From: a virus
Length of the DNA stretch: 45,956 nt
Strand: one strand, 5' to 3'
IMG/VR virus record: IMGVR_UViG_3300023180_005414
Coordinates: 1 to 45,956 of that record
Position numbers and translations under genes: made by a program. Below the pieces are notes generated by a model. That model was not told the origin of the DNA, did no database searches, and saw only the letters and a list, made by a program, of their open reading frames with translations. How positions within the stretch are numbered: the stretch's first letter is position 1; every line of letters starts with the position of its first letter. Below, piece after piece: positions 1-9,100 of the stretch.

Positions 1-590
1 GATGAGGTCTTGCTGGAACGTTGCGTCACCATCAACGTTGAGAGTGCTATTCAGTTCCGTGTGCTGATTAACAGTTAGAGTGTTATTGAGTGTTGTAGCA
101 TTGTATGCATACAACGTACCAGAAATATTAGTATTTCCGTTATCATAATCAACCGAGAATCGAGTAATATTACTACCGTCCTTAATTCTCAACTCTCGGT
201 TCGCACCAACAAAGTTGACATTCCCATTTACGGTTTGGTCAGCATTGATTGTTACGTTAGCATCAAACTGGGAAGTATTATCGACTTCCAGGGTGCCGTA
301 GATATAGGTGTTACCGTTGTCAGTATCAACTGTAAATCTGTTTGCTGCCGCTGCAGTACGAATGATAAACTCTTTGTTGTCTGCAGTGACAATCAGGTTG
401 TCGGTAATCTCAGTTTCCAATTGAACATCGAGAGTACCTTCGATGACAGTGTTGCCAGTGTCAGTATCAACAGTGAACACCGCCGCAGCATCACCATCAA
501 GAATAAGAAAATCTTCGTTTGCTGCCTGAATGACGAGAGAATCGAAAATAGTTACTTGACCCTCTATGTCCAAAGTGCTGTTAGCAAAAA
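1..590 (-). repeat. Fibre-shaft repeats in the tail fibre gene
   Basis: Three diverged copies of a roughly 45-50 residue unit are visible, each with a core F-x-VDxDxGNTxIxGTLxV (FTVDTDTGNTVIEGTLDV, FTVDTDNGNTYIYGTLEV, FSVDYDNGNTNISGTLYA). A fourth partial unit runs to the window edge. The spacing and the beta-prone alternation suit a trimeric shaft. Confidence 0.7.
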
Positions 591-2604
591 TTGCACCACC
601 GATACCTACACCACCAGCAACAATCAGAGCACCTGAGGTATGAGTGTTGGAGACTGTAGTATCTGTCAGCTCAATACTACCTGCGACCAGGGTAGAATCT
701 GTACCAGAGAAAACTTCGGATGAGTTGGTTGCAGCATGAAGCAAGTGATACTTGCCCATGTCATTATCCCAACCAAAGAACCCAAGACGTGCTTGAGTAT
801 CATAGTAACGGAACTCAATACCACGGTCTTTGGAGTCATTGACAGTAGGAGCAGTATCACCAGCAAGTGTGATGATGGGGTCATCGATTGTTACTACCGT
901 AGAATTTACGGTAGTTGTTGTTCCCATAACCGTGAGGTCACCCATGATGGAAACTGTACCTGCCGTGTTACCACCAGCAGGATACGGGTCGATTGTAATA
1001 GTGCCCGCAGAAGTATTACCGTAGATTGTAGAACCATTGAAGTGAATATCTTCAATGATAACGTCATTACTTGTAGATTGAATTGAGATATCATTATCAG
1101 CGGTCATTTCAATCTTCGCTTCACCAGCACCAGCGTTATTTGCTGTGAAGCGAAGGAATCTGTTGGATGTAGTGTTTGCATCCATGAGAACCGTCAGAGA
1201 ACCTTGACGGTTGATAGTCTGGATAGATGTGCTTGTCTTATCAAGAGTAATATCACTGAAGATTGTTGCCGTTGCAGTGTTTACATCTAGGTCTTGGTCG
1301 TGTGCAACATGCAGAAGGGAATTACCACTGGTGTTGTTTACACGCAGAGTATTAATAGTAGTAAAGCCTGTATAAGCATCAGCAGTAGTGTGCTCGTTGT
1401 CGAGCTCATAATCCGTGGTGGAATTTCCGTCTGTGAAGATGAGTCGGTTGTTTTGCAGCTGGGTGTTGTCGATTGCAGCTGCTGCGATTGTGACGTGTCC
1501 GTTAGTATCAACATCAAAGTCCTCCTGAGCAAAAGATGCTAAACCTTTCTGAGGTGTGCCAACTGCTGCCAGGAATCTCCAACCACCAGCATCTCCGCTG
1601 GTGTGAGAAGGAGCACCAAGACCAGAGTTGATTGATACCAGTGCCTGATATACATTGCCACCAGAGTGAATAATATCGTAGCGAGAATATGATGTCGCTG
1701 CATCATATTCAGGTTGTTTTGTACCTTCGATTGCAGTGGTAATCGGTATCGTTTCAGATGATGTGAAACGACCCCATCTGTCGAGGGTGTAGCGAACTGT
1801 ATTGACAGTTCTGTTGGTATTCAGCGGCAGGTCATCCCCACCAACAGAAATAATTGCGGGAATATTATAAAGTGCAGTGTCGTCAGTGCCTGTAGCAATA
1901 TATTCCGATTCGAGAGTAACCACAGAGACTGCTAAGTCAATTTGGGGGTTGCCGCTGACAGCGTTACCATTATCAATGTCAATTCTACCTGTGGTTCCCA
2001 GGAGAGTTCTTGCTTGAATCGTACCAGCAGCGGTACGAGAAACCATGCCCAGAGCAGACAATGCAGCGAGAGATGTCAGGTCAGGGTCGAGTGGTTGTAC
2101 GTCAGTAAGACCCATGTCCACATAGGACGTTGGGTTAGAAGCATTTGTGATGCGCCCCTTAGCATCAACAGTTAGTTTTGTATAAGTCCCGTTCGATGTG
2201 GTTGTACCATCATAGTGAGGTAGGGTTGTAACAACCTGAAGCAGCGCGTTAATGTTCAGGTTAGAACTACCATCAAATACACCAGAACCCACAACGTCCT
2301 GAGACAACTGAATTTGACGAGCAGTTGTCAGTCTCTGTGCGGTAGAAGCAGAACCAATCAGGTTTGCAGTAATGTTACCTGCAGAGAAGTTACCGTCAGC
2401 GTCTCTTTGAACAAGAGTGTTTGCTGTACTGGTAATCGACTCCAGAGGTCTTTCGTATCGTAGGGAGTTCCAAGACGTAACACCATCACCGATTTTGATA
2501 CGACCTGTATCAAGTTCGATTCCGAGTTCACCTTGAGCCAGAATAGGGTTAGCATTTGCCCATTCCTGAGCGCCACCACGACGTAGTTGGATTCTATTTG
2601 CCAT
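1..2604 (-). CDS. Tail fibre protein, 5' part (868 codons, runs off the window)
   Basis: The frame stays open from an ATG at 2604 to the window edge, so the gene is C-terminally incomplete. The first 50 residues (MANRIQLRRGGAQEWANANP, then LAQGELGIELDTGRIKIGDG) match the N-terminal domain of major-tropism-determinant-like tail fibres, which usually attaches the fibre to the baseplate. Residues about 558-622 carry a segment I recognise from cyanophage fibres (TVNSTVVTIDDPIITLAGD, then RGIEFRYYD and LGFFGWD). From about residue 670 three to four short beta repeats follow (RFTVDTDNGNTYIYGTLEV type), as in a trimeric fibre shaft. The gene has its own late promoter and sits behind a terminator, so it is a separate transcription unit. 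The receptor-binding tip lies beyond the window. Fibre identity is well supported; host receptor is unknown. Confidence 0.88.
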   Translation of the reverse strand, partial: MANRIQLRRGGAQEWANANPILAQGELGIELDTGRIKIGDGVTSWNSLRYERPLESITSTANTLVQRDADGNFSAGNITANLIGSASTAQRLTTARQIQLSQDVVGSGVFDGSSNLNINALLQVVTTLPHYDGTTTSNGTYTKLTVDAKGRITNASNPTSYVDMGLTDVQPLDPDLTSLAALSALGMVSRTAAGTIQARTLLGTTGRIDIDNGNAVSGNPQIDLAVSVVTLESEYIATGTDDTALYNIPAIISVGGDDLPLNTNRTVNTVRYTLDRWGRFTSSETIPITTAIEGTKQPEYDAATSYSRYDIIHSGGNVYQALVSINSGLGAPSHTSGDAGGWRFLAAVGTPQKGLASFAQEDFDVDTNGHVTIAAAAIDNTQLQNNRLIFTDGNSTTDYELDNEHTTADAYTGFTTINTLRVNNTSGNSLLHVAHDQDLDVNTATATIFSDITLDKTSTSIQTINRQGSLTVLMDANTTSNRFLRFTANNAGAGEAKIEMTADNDISIQSTSNDVIIEDIHFNGSTIYGNTSAGTITIDPYPAGGNTAGTVSIMGDLTVMGTTTTVNSTVVTIDDPIITLAGDTAPTVNDSKDRGIEFRYYDTQARLGFFGWDNDMGKYHLLHAATNSSEVFSGTDSTLVAGSIELTDTTVSNTHTSGALIVAGGVGIGGAIFANSTLDIEGQVTIFDSLVIQAANEDFLILDGDAAAVFTVDTDTGNTVIEGTLDVQLETEITDNLIVTADNKEFIIRTAAAANRFTVDTDNGNTYIYGTLEVDNTSQFDANVTINADQTVNGNVNFVGANRELRIKDGSNITRFSVDYDNGNTNISGTLYAYNATTLNNTLTVNQHTELNSTLNVDGDATFQQDLI

Positions 2605-2646
2605 TGTCTATAAACGCTGCTTAGGGGGACTTCTGTGAGTTATAGT

Positions 2647-2653
2647 TATTTAT
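2647..2653 (-). promoter_or_regulatory. Putative late promoter of the tail fibre gene
   Basis: The minus strand reads ATAAATA, the core of the T4-type late promoter recognised by the gp55-like sigma factor. It is 43 bases upstream of the fibre start and just past the terminator at 2662-2685, which is where a new transcription unit should begin. Confidence 0.65.
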
Positions 2654-2661
2654 CACAACAA

Positions 2662-2685
2662 AAAGGGGACCCGAAGGTCCCCTTT
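2662..2685 (-). terminator. Rho-independent terminator with UUCG tetraloop
   Basis: On the minus strand a perfect 10-bp stem (AAAGGGGACC pairing with GGTCCCCTTT) closes a TTCG loop with a C-G closing pair, the very stable cUUCGg tetraloop. A T-rich tract (TTTTTGTTG, counting the last stem bases) follows. It lies 7 bases past the 71-residue gene and before the fibre promoter, so it ends the long baseplate transcript. Confidence 0.85.
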
Positions 2686-2691
2686 ACTTAC

Positions 2692-2907
2692 TCATTCTTC
2701 AGGAGGGGTATCCGCTACGACCACCTCTTCTTCGGCAGGTGGGTCAACATAATACTCCAGTGCCTCAATAGCACCTTTGAGTTTGAGGATTGTCTGCTCA
2801 TTTTGGCGAATAGAAGAGACCAGTTTTTGGTTCTCTTCAAGCAGTCCTTCCATCCGTTGACGGAACTGCGTCAGCATTTCATCCTGGGAAACTTTCTCAA
2901 TTGTCAT
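2692..2907 (-). CDS. Small coiled-coil protein, 71 aa, unknown
   Basis: I do not recognise a family. Residues about 10-52 form a long amphipathic helix with heptad-like spacing (RQRMEGLLEENQKLVSSIRQ). The last 16 residues are acidic and proline-containing (PPAEEEVVVADTPPEE). The start overlaps the end of the upstream 82-residue gene by 11 bases, so the two are probably translationally coupled, and a terminator follows directly. A small structural connector or an assembly helper for the neighbouring large tail proteins is possible, but this is inferred from position and shape only. Confidence 0.75.
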   Translation of the reverse strand: MTIEKVSQDEMLTQFRQRMEGLLEENQKLVSSIRQNEQTILKLKGAIEALEYYVDPPAEEEVVVADTPPEE

Positions 2908-3145
2908 GATTTTTTTGGACTAACGTTAGTAGGAGTGATTTGATATCTCCCATTTCTGATTTTAACTCAGAAATCTCATTTTGTAAATCGTTTAGAGATT
3001 TGTTCTTCTTTTTATCCTGTTCAAGACCGCGCATGTAGTTTTCATACTCACGGCGGTTAGTGTTAACAACCGCCCCAGAGTACTTATCTCGCCCCAGGTG
3101 AGGGTGGTCCGTCACAGGTTGAAGTTCAATTTTCGGGTCAATCAT
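2897..3145 (-). CDS. Small coiled-coil protein, 82 aa, unknown
   Basis: No family is recognised. Residues 1-40 are polar with no clear fold (MIDPKIELQPVTDHPHLGRD). Residues about 50-78 form a heptad-patterned helix (LNDLQNEISELKSEMGDIKS, then LLLTLVQK). The ATG overlaps the stop of the 2385-residue gene as ATGA, typical of translational coupling, and its own end overlaps the 71-residue gene. The pair of coiled-coil proteins after a giant tail gene suggests a joint role in assembling or attaching it; this is inference. Confidence 0.75.
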   Translation of the reverse strand: MIDPKIELQPVTDHPHLGRDKYSGAVVNTNRREYENYMRGLEQDKKKNKSLNDLQNEISELKSEMGDIKSLLLTLVQKNHDN

Positions 3146-6100
3146 GATGCAAGTGCAATTGCTCTAAACTCTTTAATCTGTGGGGGATATGCTTGGTTTG
3201 CACTACGCATTACAATCTTAATTTGATATGCGGAGAATTCCAAACCAGTTACTTCGTACTCATAATCAGAGTACATTACTTGGTCTGTAGAAGAAGGAAT
3301 GGTTGCATCGGCTGTGGGGAAGTACTCATATCCGATTTCATCCAACTCCTGACCAGAACCAGGCGCGACTACCTTATATAGGACATCAATCTCAGCACCA
3401 TTTGGACGGTATGCACTAAACATAACCTTAATGGAGCGAGAAGTGTTAGTCAGACGTGCAACCTTAGTCAAGTAAACTGCGGAATGCGGGTCACCTGTAG
3501 GTTGCTTAGAAAGAGTCGGGTTAGAAGGATTGTTAACTCTATTAGAAGTTGTAATCAGAGAAACACGGTCAAGGTCAATGTAAGGACTTACATTATCAAC
3601 ACTAGACTGCAATGCACACTCAAGTCTAAGAGACTTCTGACCATTTAGTTCTTCATCCTCATTAACCTGCGAACAAACCATTCTCGGAGAAGCAAAGTAG
3701 TTTTGCTCATTCAGGAGAACGTCATCCAGAACACCATCATCAACAAAGGAATTTTGTGTAGTAGTGATACCATCATTAATTGAAGAGCCAGAGATTGTAC
3801 CGACCCTAGCAGTCATCTCGGTCTTCGGCAGAACGAGATTTTGTACTGTAGGTGTCAGAACTTCAAACGGAATGTTCTGAGTCGCAGATGCGTTAGCACC
3901 ACCACTGACAACGCCAAGGCGTGCAACAGACTGAGTAACGAGTTCATATGTATCCAGAGTCGGACTAGAAATCTGGTTATGAGTCTTATTGATTTCAATC
4001 AGAGGAATGCCATCAAGGTTGTAGCAATGTACTACATCACTTTCAGCATGAGCAGAAGCAGTGGTATTGTTAGCACCTCTTTCAACTACAGTAATAGACT
4101 TACCATCGGCAGAGACTTGGTTGTAGCTAATAATTTCATCGCCAATCTTAATGTATCCAGGGTTGCTGGCAGAAATACCGAGACCATTGACAACAGTGTG
4201 GAATGCCCGAGCATCGTTGATAGGAATTGTGGTATCATCATCGTCAACACCAGCAGTCAGATATGTGGGGTTGACTTCAGATTCAACGTTTTCAATAACA
4301 ACGTTGTTGCGGGTATCATGCATACCGTGGTTAGAGTGTAGTACGGTAACCTTCTTAGTGGATTGGTCGAATGTCGGTGTGATAGAAACGAACGATTCAA
4401 CAGAGTCGCCAGTTACAGTGTGGTTTGCACCATCAATAACACCAGAAACAACTGTACCACCAGTGTTGGTTGCCTCAACAGTTTCGTTATCAGTGAATGT
4501 CTTAGAAACAAACTTCAGAGTCAGAAGGCGGTTGACACTATCCCAACTTACAACTTCAGCAGTAGCACCACTGGTTTGACCAGTAATTGTTGTACCAACT
4601 TCAAAGTCACCTGTCAGACCAGCAGCAAGGATTGTCATACTGCCTTCCGAACGGGAAGAAACCAGAGAGTACGTTACAACACCACCAGTATTAGAACCAA
4701 CTTGGAAAGCACCACTAATATCAGTTACGGTGATTTGGTTGGGATTCGTAACGGTGTTGACTGCCGTAATGGTAGCAAGAGCATTAGAAGTCTTCTGATA
4801 GATTCTCGCACCAACAGTAAAGGTCTTACCTACACCATCAAGTACAAAGATTTGGTCAGGTTTATGTGTTTGGATTGGATTGTTTCTCAGATGGAGAACA
4901 CCGCCATTACCAAGACCAAGGCGAGCGTTAGTAAACGTTGCCGTAGCACCTGTGGTGCTAAACTTCGCTCTATAAAGGTTGAACTTAAGGTCTTCGTACT
5001 GGTCAGCAGTCCAGGTAGATGCGTTCTGCGACTTGAACAGAACACCAGCATAGGGTTGTTCGGAGATAGTTCTGTCTCCAGTGACATCAACGTCACCCAT
5101 TCTAGAAATCCAGACCTGATACTCGTTAGAGTCAGTGAACAAAATCAGTGCATATTCAACGCCTTGCTGCAAGTAGACAGGAGCACGGAATGTGAACTTA
5201 GTCGGAATTGCTGCAGATTCGGAGAGTTGTACGTCTTCTGGTTTGACCGTAGTATCAGAGAACGGAAGAATCTTGTTAGAAGGATAACCGTTAACCATAC
5301 TTCTAATCTGACAGTTAATAGGAATATTAGTATCTTTGGTGTAGAAGTAGAACTCGGCAGAGGTTACGAATACACCACCCTCATCGTCAACCAAGAAAGA
5401 TTGTGCAAGAGGGTCCCACCAACCAATCTGGCGAACCTCAGAACGTGTCGAGGTGATTGTCTGAGTATCGGTAACGGTATCCTTAACAATATCAGCATTA
5501 CGAATTGCCAGGATGTTCTCCTGAACGGTGTTCAGTGTACCACTAGCTTCGTACGTAACGTCTGCACTAGAAGATACTGCACCAGTAAGAAAGGAGTTTG
5601 TTTCACTTGTGGTCATACGAAGGACACGTTTGCCAGTTGCCCAACGAGGGTTAGCATCATTACCAGGGTCGGGAATGAAGAGAGTACCATAATACTGACC
5701 AATTCTATCGGTCAGGATTCTACGTGCTTTAACAACTGCCTTAGCACCAGAGGTGCCAACAAGAACTTCACCAACCTGAATATTACCGTAGTAATCACCA
5801 TTTACCTGAGTTGCCATCGCTTCGACATCAACGTTCAGATATACCGTCTCCGAAGAGTAGGAATCGGGAAGTTCAGAGTCATCATAGGGGTTCCACTTGT
5901 AACCGTCATTAGGTGCAACAACTTTCAACTTAACACCAGATGTTTCACCAGTAACAGTTTCACCAATCACAAACGGAGTAGCATTTGTTCTACTGTCTGT
6001 GTTGGGGTCCTTGATAAGTTCAATTAGTTTGGGAGTGATGTAGTTTACAACAGACTGACCATCGAAGAACGGATAGAATGTCGTTCTAGGCTTCAGACGT

Positions 6101-9100
6101 GCAATAGCAACACCAATATTTCTGGAACGAATCCAAGGAATAGAGGTCTGAGAAATTAGAGTATCACCCATCGACTTTCTGTCGATTCTGGGAACAATTC
6201 TAGTTCTAATACCAGTTCTAGACTGCTTCTGAGTTACAGTAATGTCTCTTGCTTCGTGAACATAAGCAAACCAACCAGTACCACCCAACCAGTGACCACC
6301 ACCGATGTTAGTGTGGGAAAGATATCTTCTAGTACCACCAACAGTTTCACCAGTCCAATCAGTCTGCCAGGAGTTCCACTGAACAGGTGCAAAACCATTC
6401 TGGTCAACGTTGTTTTCTCTAGCAACAGCAGAGAAGTCGCCCTCAATGTTCTCAACACGAGCAGGAAGACGCTTAGTGTCTACCCAGTCATCAGATGCAG
6501 GAGTCAGGTCAATACGTCCAATGTAAGTGAAAACGTTAAACGGGTTAACATTCTCAACACGAGATGCATAGGGTTGTTGAATAGCAAGCATCTCTTCATA
6601 AGGAAGAGTCAGAACAGGACCAGTCTTTTGTACGGTAGAGAGGTCTGGTTGGAATTCAAGAGAAACGTTAGTCGTATAGTGTGTAGGACGGCACTCACCA
6701 TTAGCAAAGTCCAGAGAAGCACGATAATCTTCATGCTGAAGGTCACTAACGTTGTGGGATGAGAAGTCGTCTACAATATAACCATTCTTAAATCTGTCCT
6801 TACCATTAGCATCAGTAATCTTGAGATTATTAGTATCTGCTTCCAGCATGGATAGAGCAGTGTAATACTCTACCTGGGAAAGACGCTGTTCAATTTCACC
6901 GATGTCACGCATTGTGTAACGACGGTTGTCTTCTTTCTTGATATAAACGTCTCTGTCTGGGTTATAACCATAGGGTCTATGGCGCATAAGTGCCAAGAAC
7001 ATGGCGTTCTTGATATCCTCTGGCGGTTGTGGGTTATCATCAGAAACACCCTTAACAACTTGGAACTGACGGTCTGCAGTCAGGAAGACCTTATCAATAC
7101 GTCTGAGATAATAATCATAGTCACAACGGAAGTCAGTATCAATCTTGGGAATATCAAATACTGTTGCGTTTACCAGTCCACCAATGTCAAATACACGGGA
7201 TTTGAAGTCATAGGTAGAACAGTTAACATATGCAGGCGAACCAACAGTACCAGTGCCACTGTAGAGAGGTTTAACAGCAGGACGGAAGTCGAGTACGTCT
7301 CTCAGTTCAATATTCTTGAATCTGGGAATATCTTTGTAAGCAATACCAGTATAAGATTGTCCAGCAAAATAATCGCCAGTGGACTGGTGAGAGAACCAGT
7401 CAACAACAACCTTAAGTTTACGGATAGGTGCAGCTGCACCAGCAACTCTTACAAGTCTGGAGCAGTCATAGAACATACCTCTCTGACCGTTGTCCAGATA
7501 ATAATTGTCAGTCACATCTTTAGAACCAACGACGATAGAACCCTCATTATCATTAATCAGGGCAGAAATCGATTCTTGCTGACTGTTAAGACCATCGATT
7601 GTTTCACCACCGATGAATGTACCACTCAGGGTAACAAATGTCAGACGCAGTGTAGTAGACGCAAAGTCAACGACAAGACCTCTAGCACCCGATGTTCTAC
7701 CAACGATAACAGAACCAACAGCAAAGAATGCTGGTTCAACCAGTTGCATCGAAGGGATTACGGGGTCATTATCATCATAGGATTCGTAAACTGCTCTGAG
7801 TCTATAACCATCGGGGAGACCCAAAGAGATTTCTTTATCTTCGATACGTGTACCATACAAGTTAGAATACTGAAGACCGAAGAGTTGATTATCCAGTTCT
7901 TGGATAGTCTTGAAGACCTTAAGAACAAACATGCTGTTGTTCGATTTAATCTTCTTAGTAGTTACGTTCTTGGAGATTGTAGCAGTCAACTTAACAGAAG
8001 TAACTGCGGTAAGACCAGTAACTTGAAGTGTAGTTCTGTCACTAGATGTGAAAGTTGCATAACCAGCAACACCAGGAGTACCGTCTTGTACCTCAATGAC
8101 ATCACCAACGCCAGAACCGCCAGTTACGACAAGACTATAGTTTTCTCTAGAAATAGAGGAGAACTGTTCGTTTTCTGGAAGAGTAACAGTAAATGCGTTG
8201 GATGAAATGGAGATATTATCAAATGTTCTCCGTACTGTCATCGATTCGTCGGAGATGGACTTGATAGATTCCCGAGGCATGGGAGAGAACAGGTCTGCAT
8301 TCTCTCTACCCTGAAGACTAGGACGGAATCTCAGTACGGGAGAATATGTGCCATCGGCAGGAGCATTAGCAGCAATACAAGTAGCAACCTGTGTTGTGGT
8401 ATTGATAATATTAGTGTAGTTTGTAGTTCCCAGCGAAGCGGGGTTTACTCTATCAACGATGACGTAGTTAGAAGCATTGAAGTAGATGTAGTCGCCAGGA
8501 CGGAGGTCCGCACCAAAGTTGGAGTTAAAACCTGTGAGTGTTGTACCAGAGGCACCGAGCTGGAAAGCATCACCACGAAGTTGTACAATATCATTCAGTA
8601 CAAGGTCAGATGTAAATTCAATGTTATTAGTCGTTTCATCTCTAGCAACCATCTGACGAGCATCAGTAAACTCGTATTTGTACAGATGGGCAATAGAACC
8701 TTTCTCTCTACCATCAACATGAATGACTTCATTCTTAGCAAAGTTACCAGTAATTTGGTAGAGTCTCATTTGAGTAGAAGCACTAATGCCATCTACAATG
8801 AAACCTCTCGCACCAGAAGTGGCACCCACAACCAAAGAACCTTGTCCAATAGTTTGAGCGGAAGAAAGTTCAACAACAGTGAACATGTTGATATCAAACA
8901 AGTTCGACTGATATTCGTCATCAGTGTTGCTAAAAGTTGCATCTGGGTCAGAAGCATATTCAGACGCAGCAATTCTAGCGTATCCAATAACATTGCCAGT
9001 AACATCACCAGGAGTTACAGTAGCAGTATCATACAATTCAACAGTTTGATATGAATTAGTTACTGAAGAACCACTAAAGTTGGGGAAACCATATACATTC

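Noticed and set aside
235-1542. Small frames on both strands over the left 2.6 kb
   Set aside because: They are shadows of the tail fibre gene, whose open frame runs from 2604 to the edge without a stop.
4363-6027. Long plus-strand open frame of 554 codons, with others at 6979-8205 and 21820-23202
   Set aside because: They lie opposite the DUF4815-type gene and the giant gene. The translations are rich in Ser, Cys, Asn and Arg with no recognisable domain, as expected for antisense shadows.
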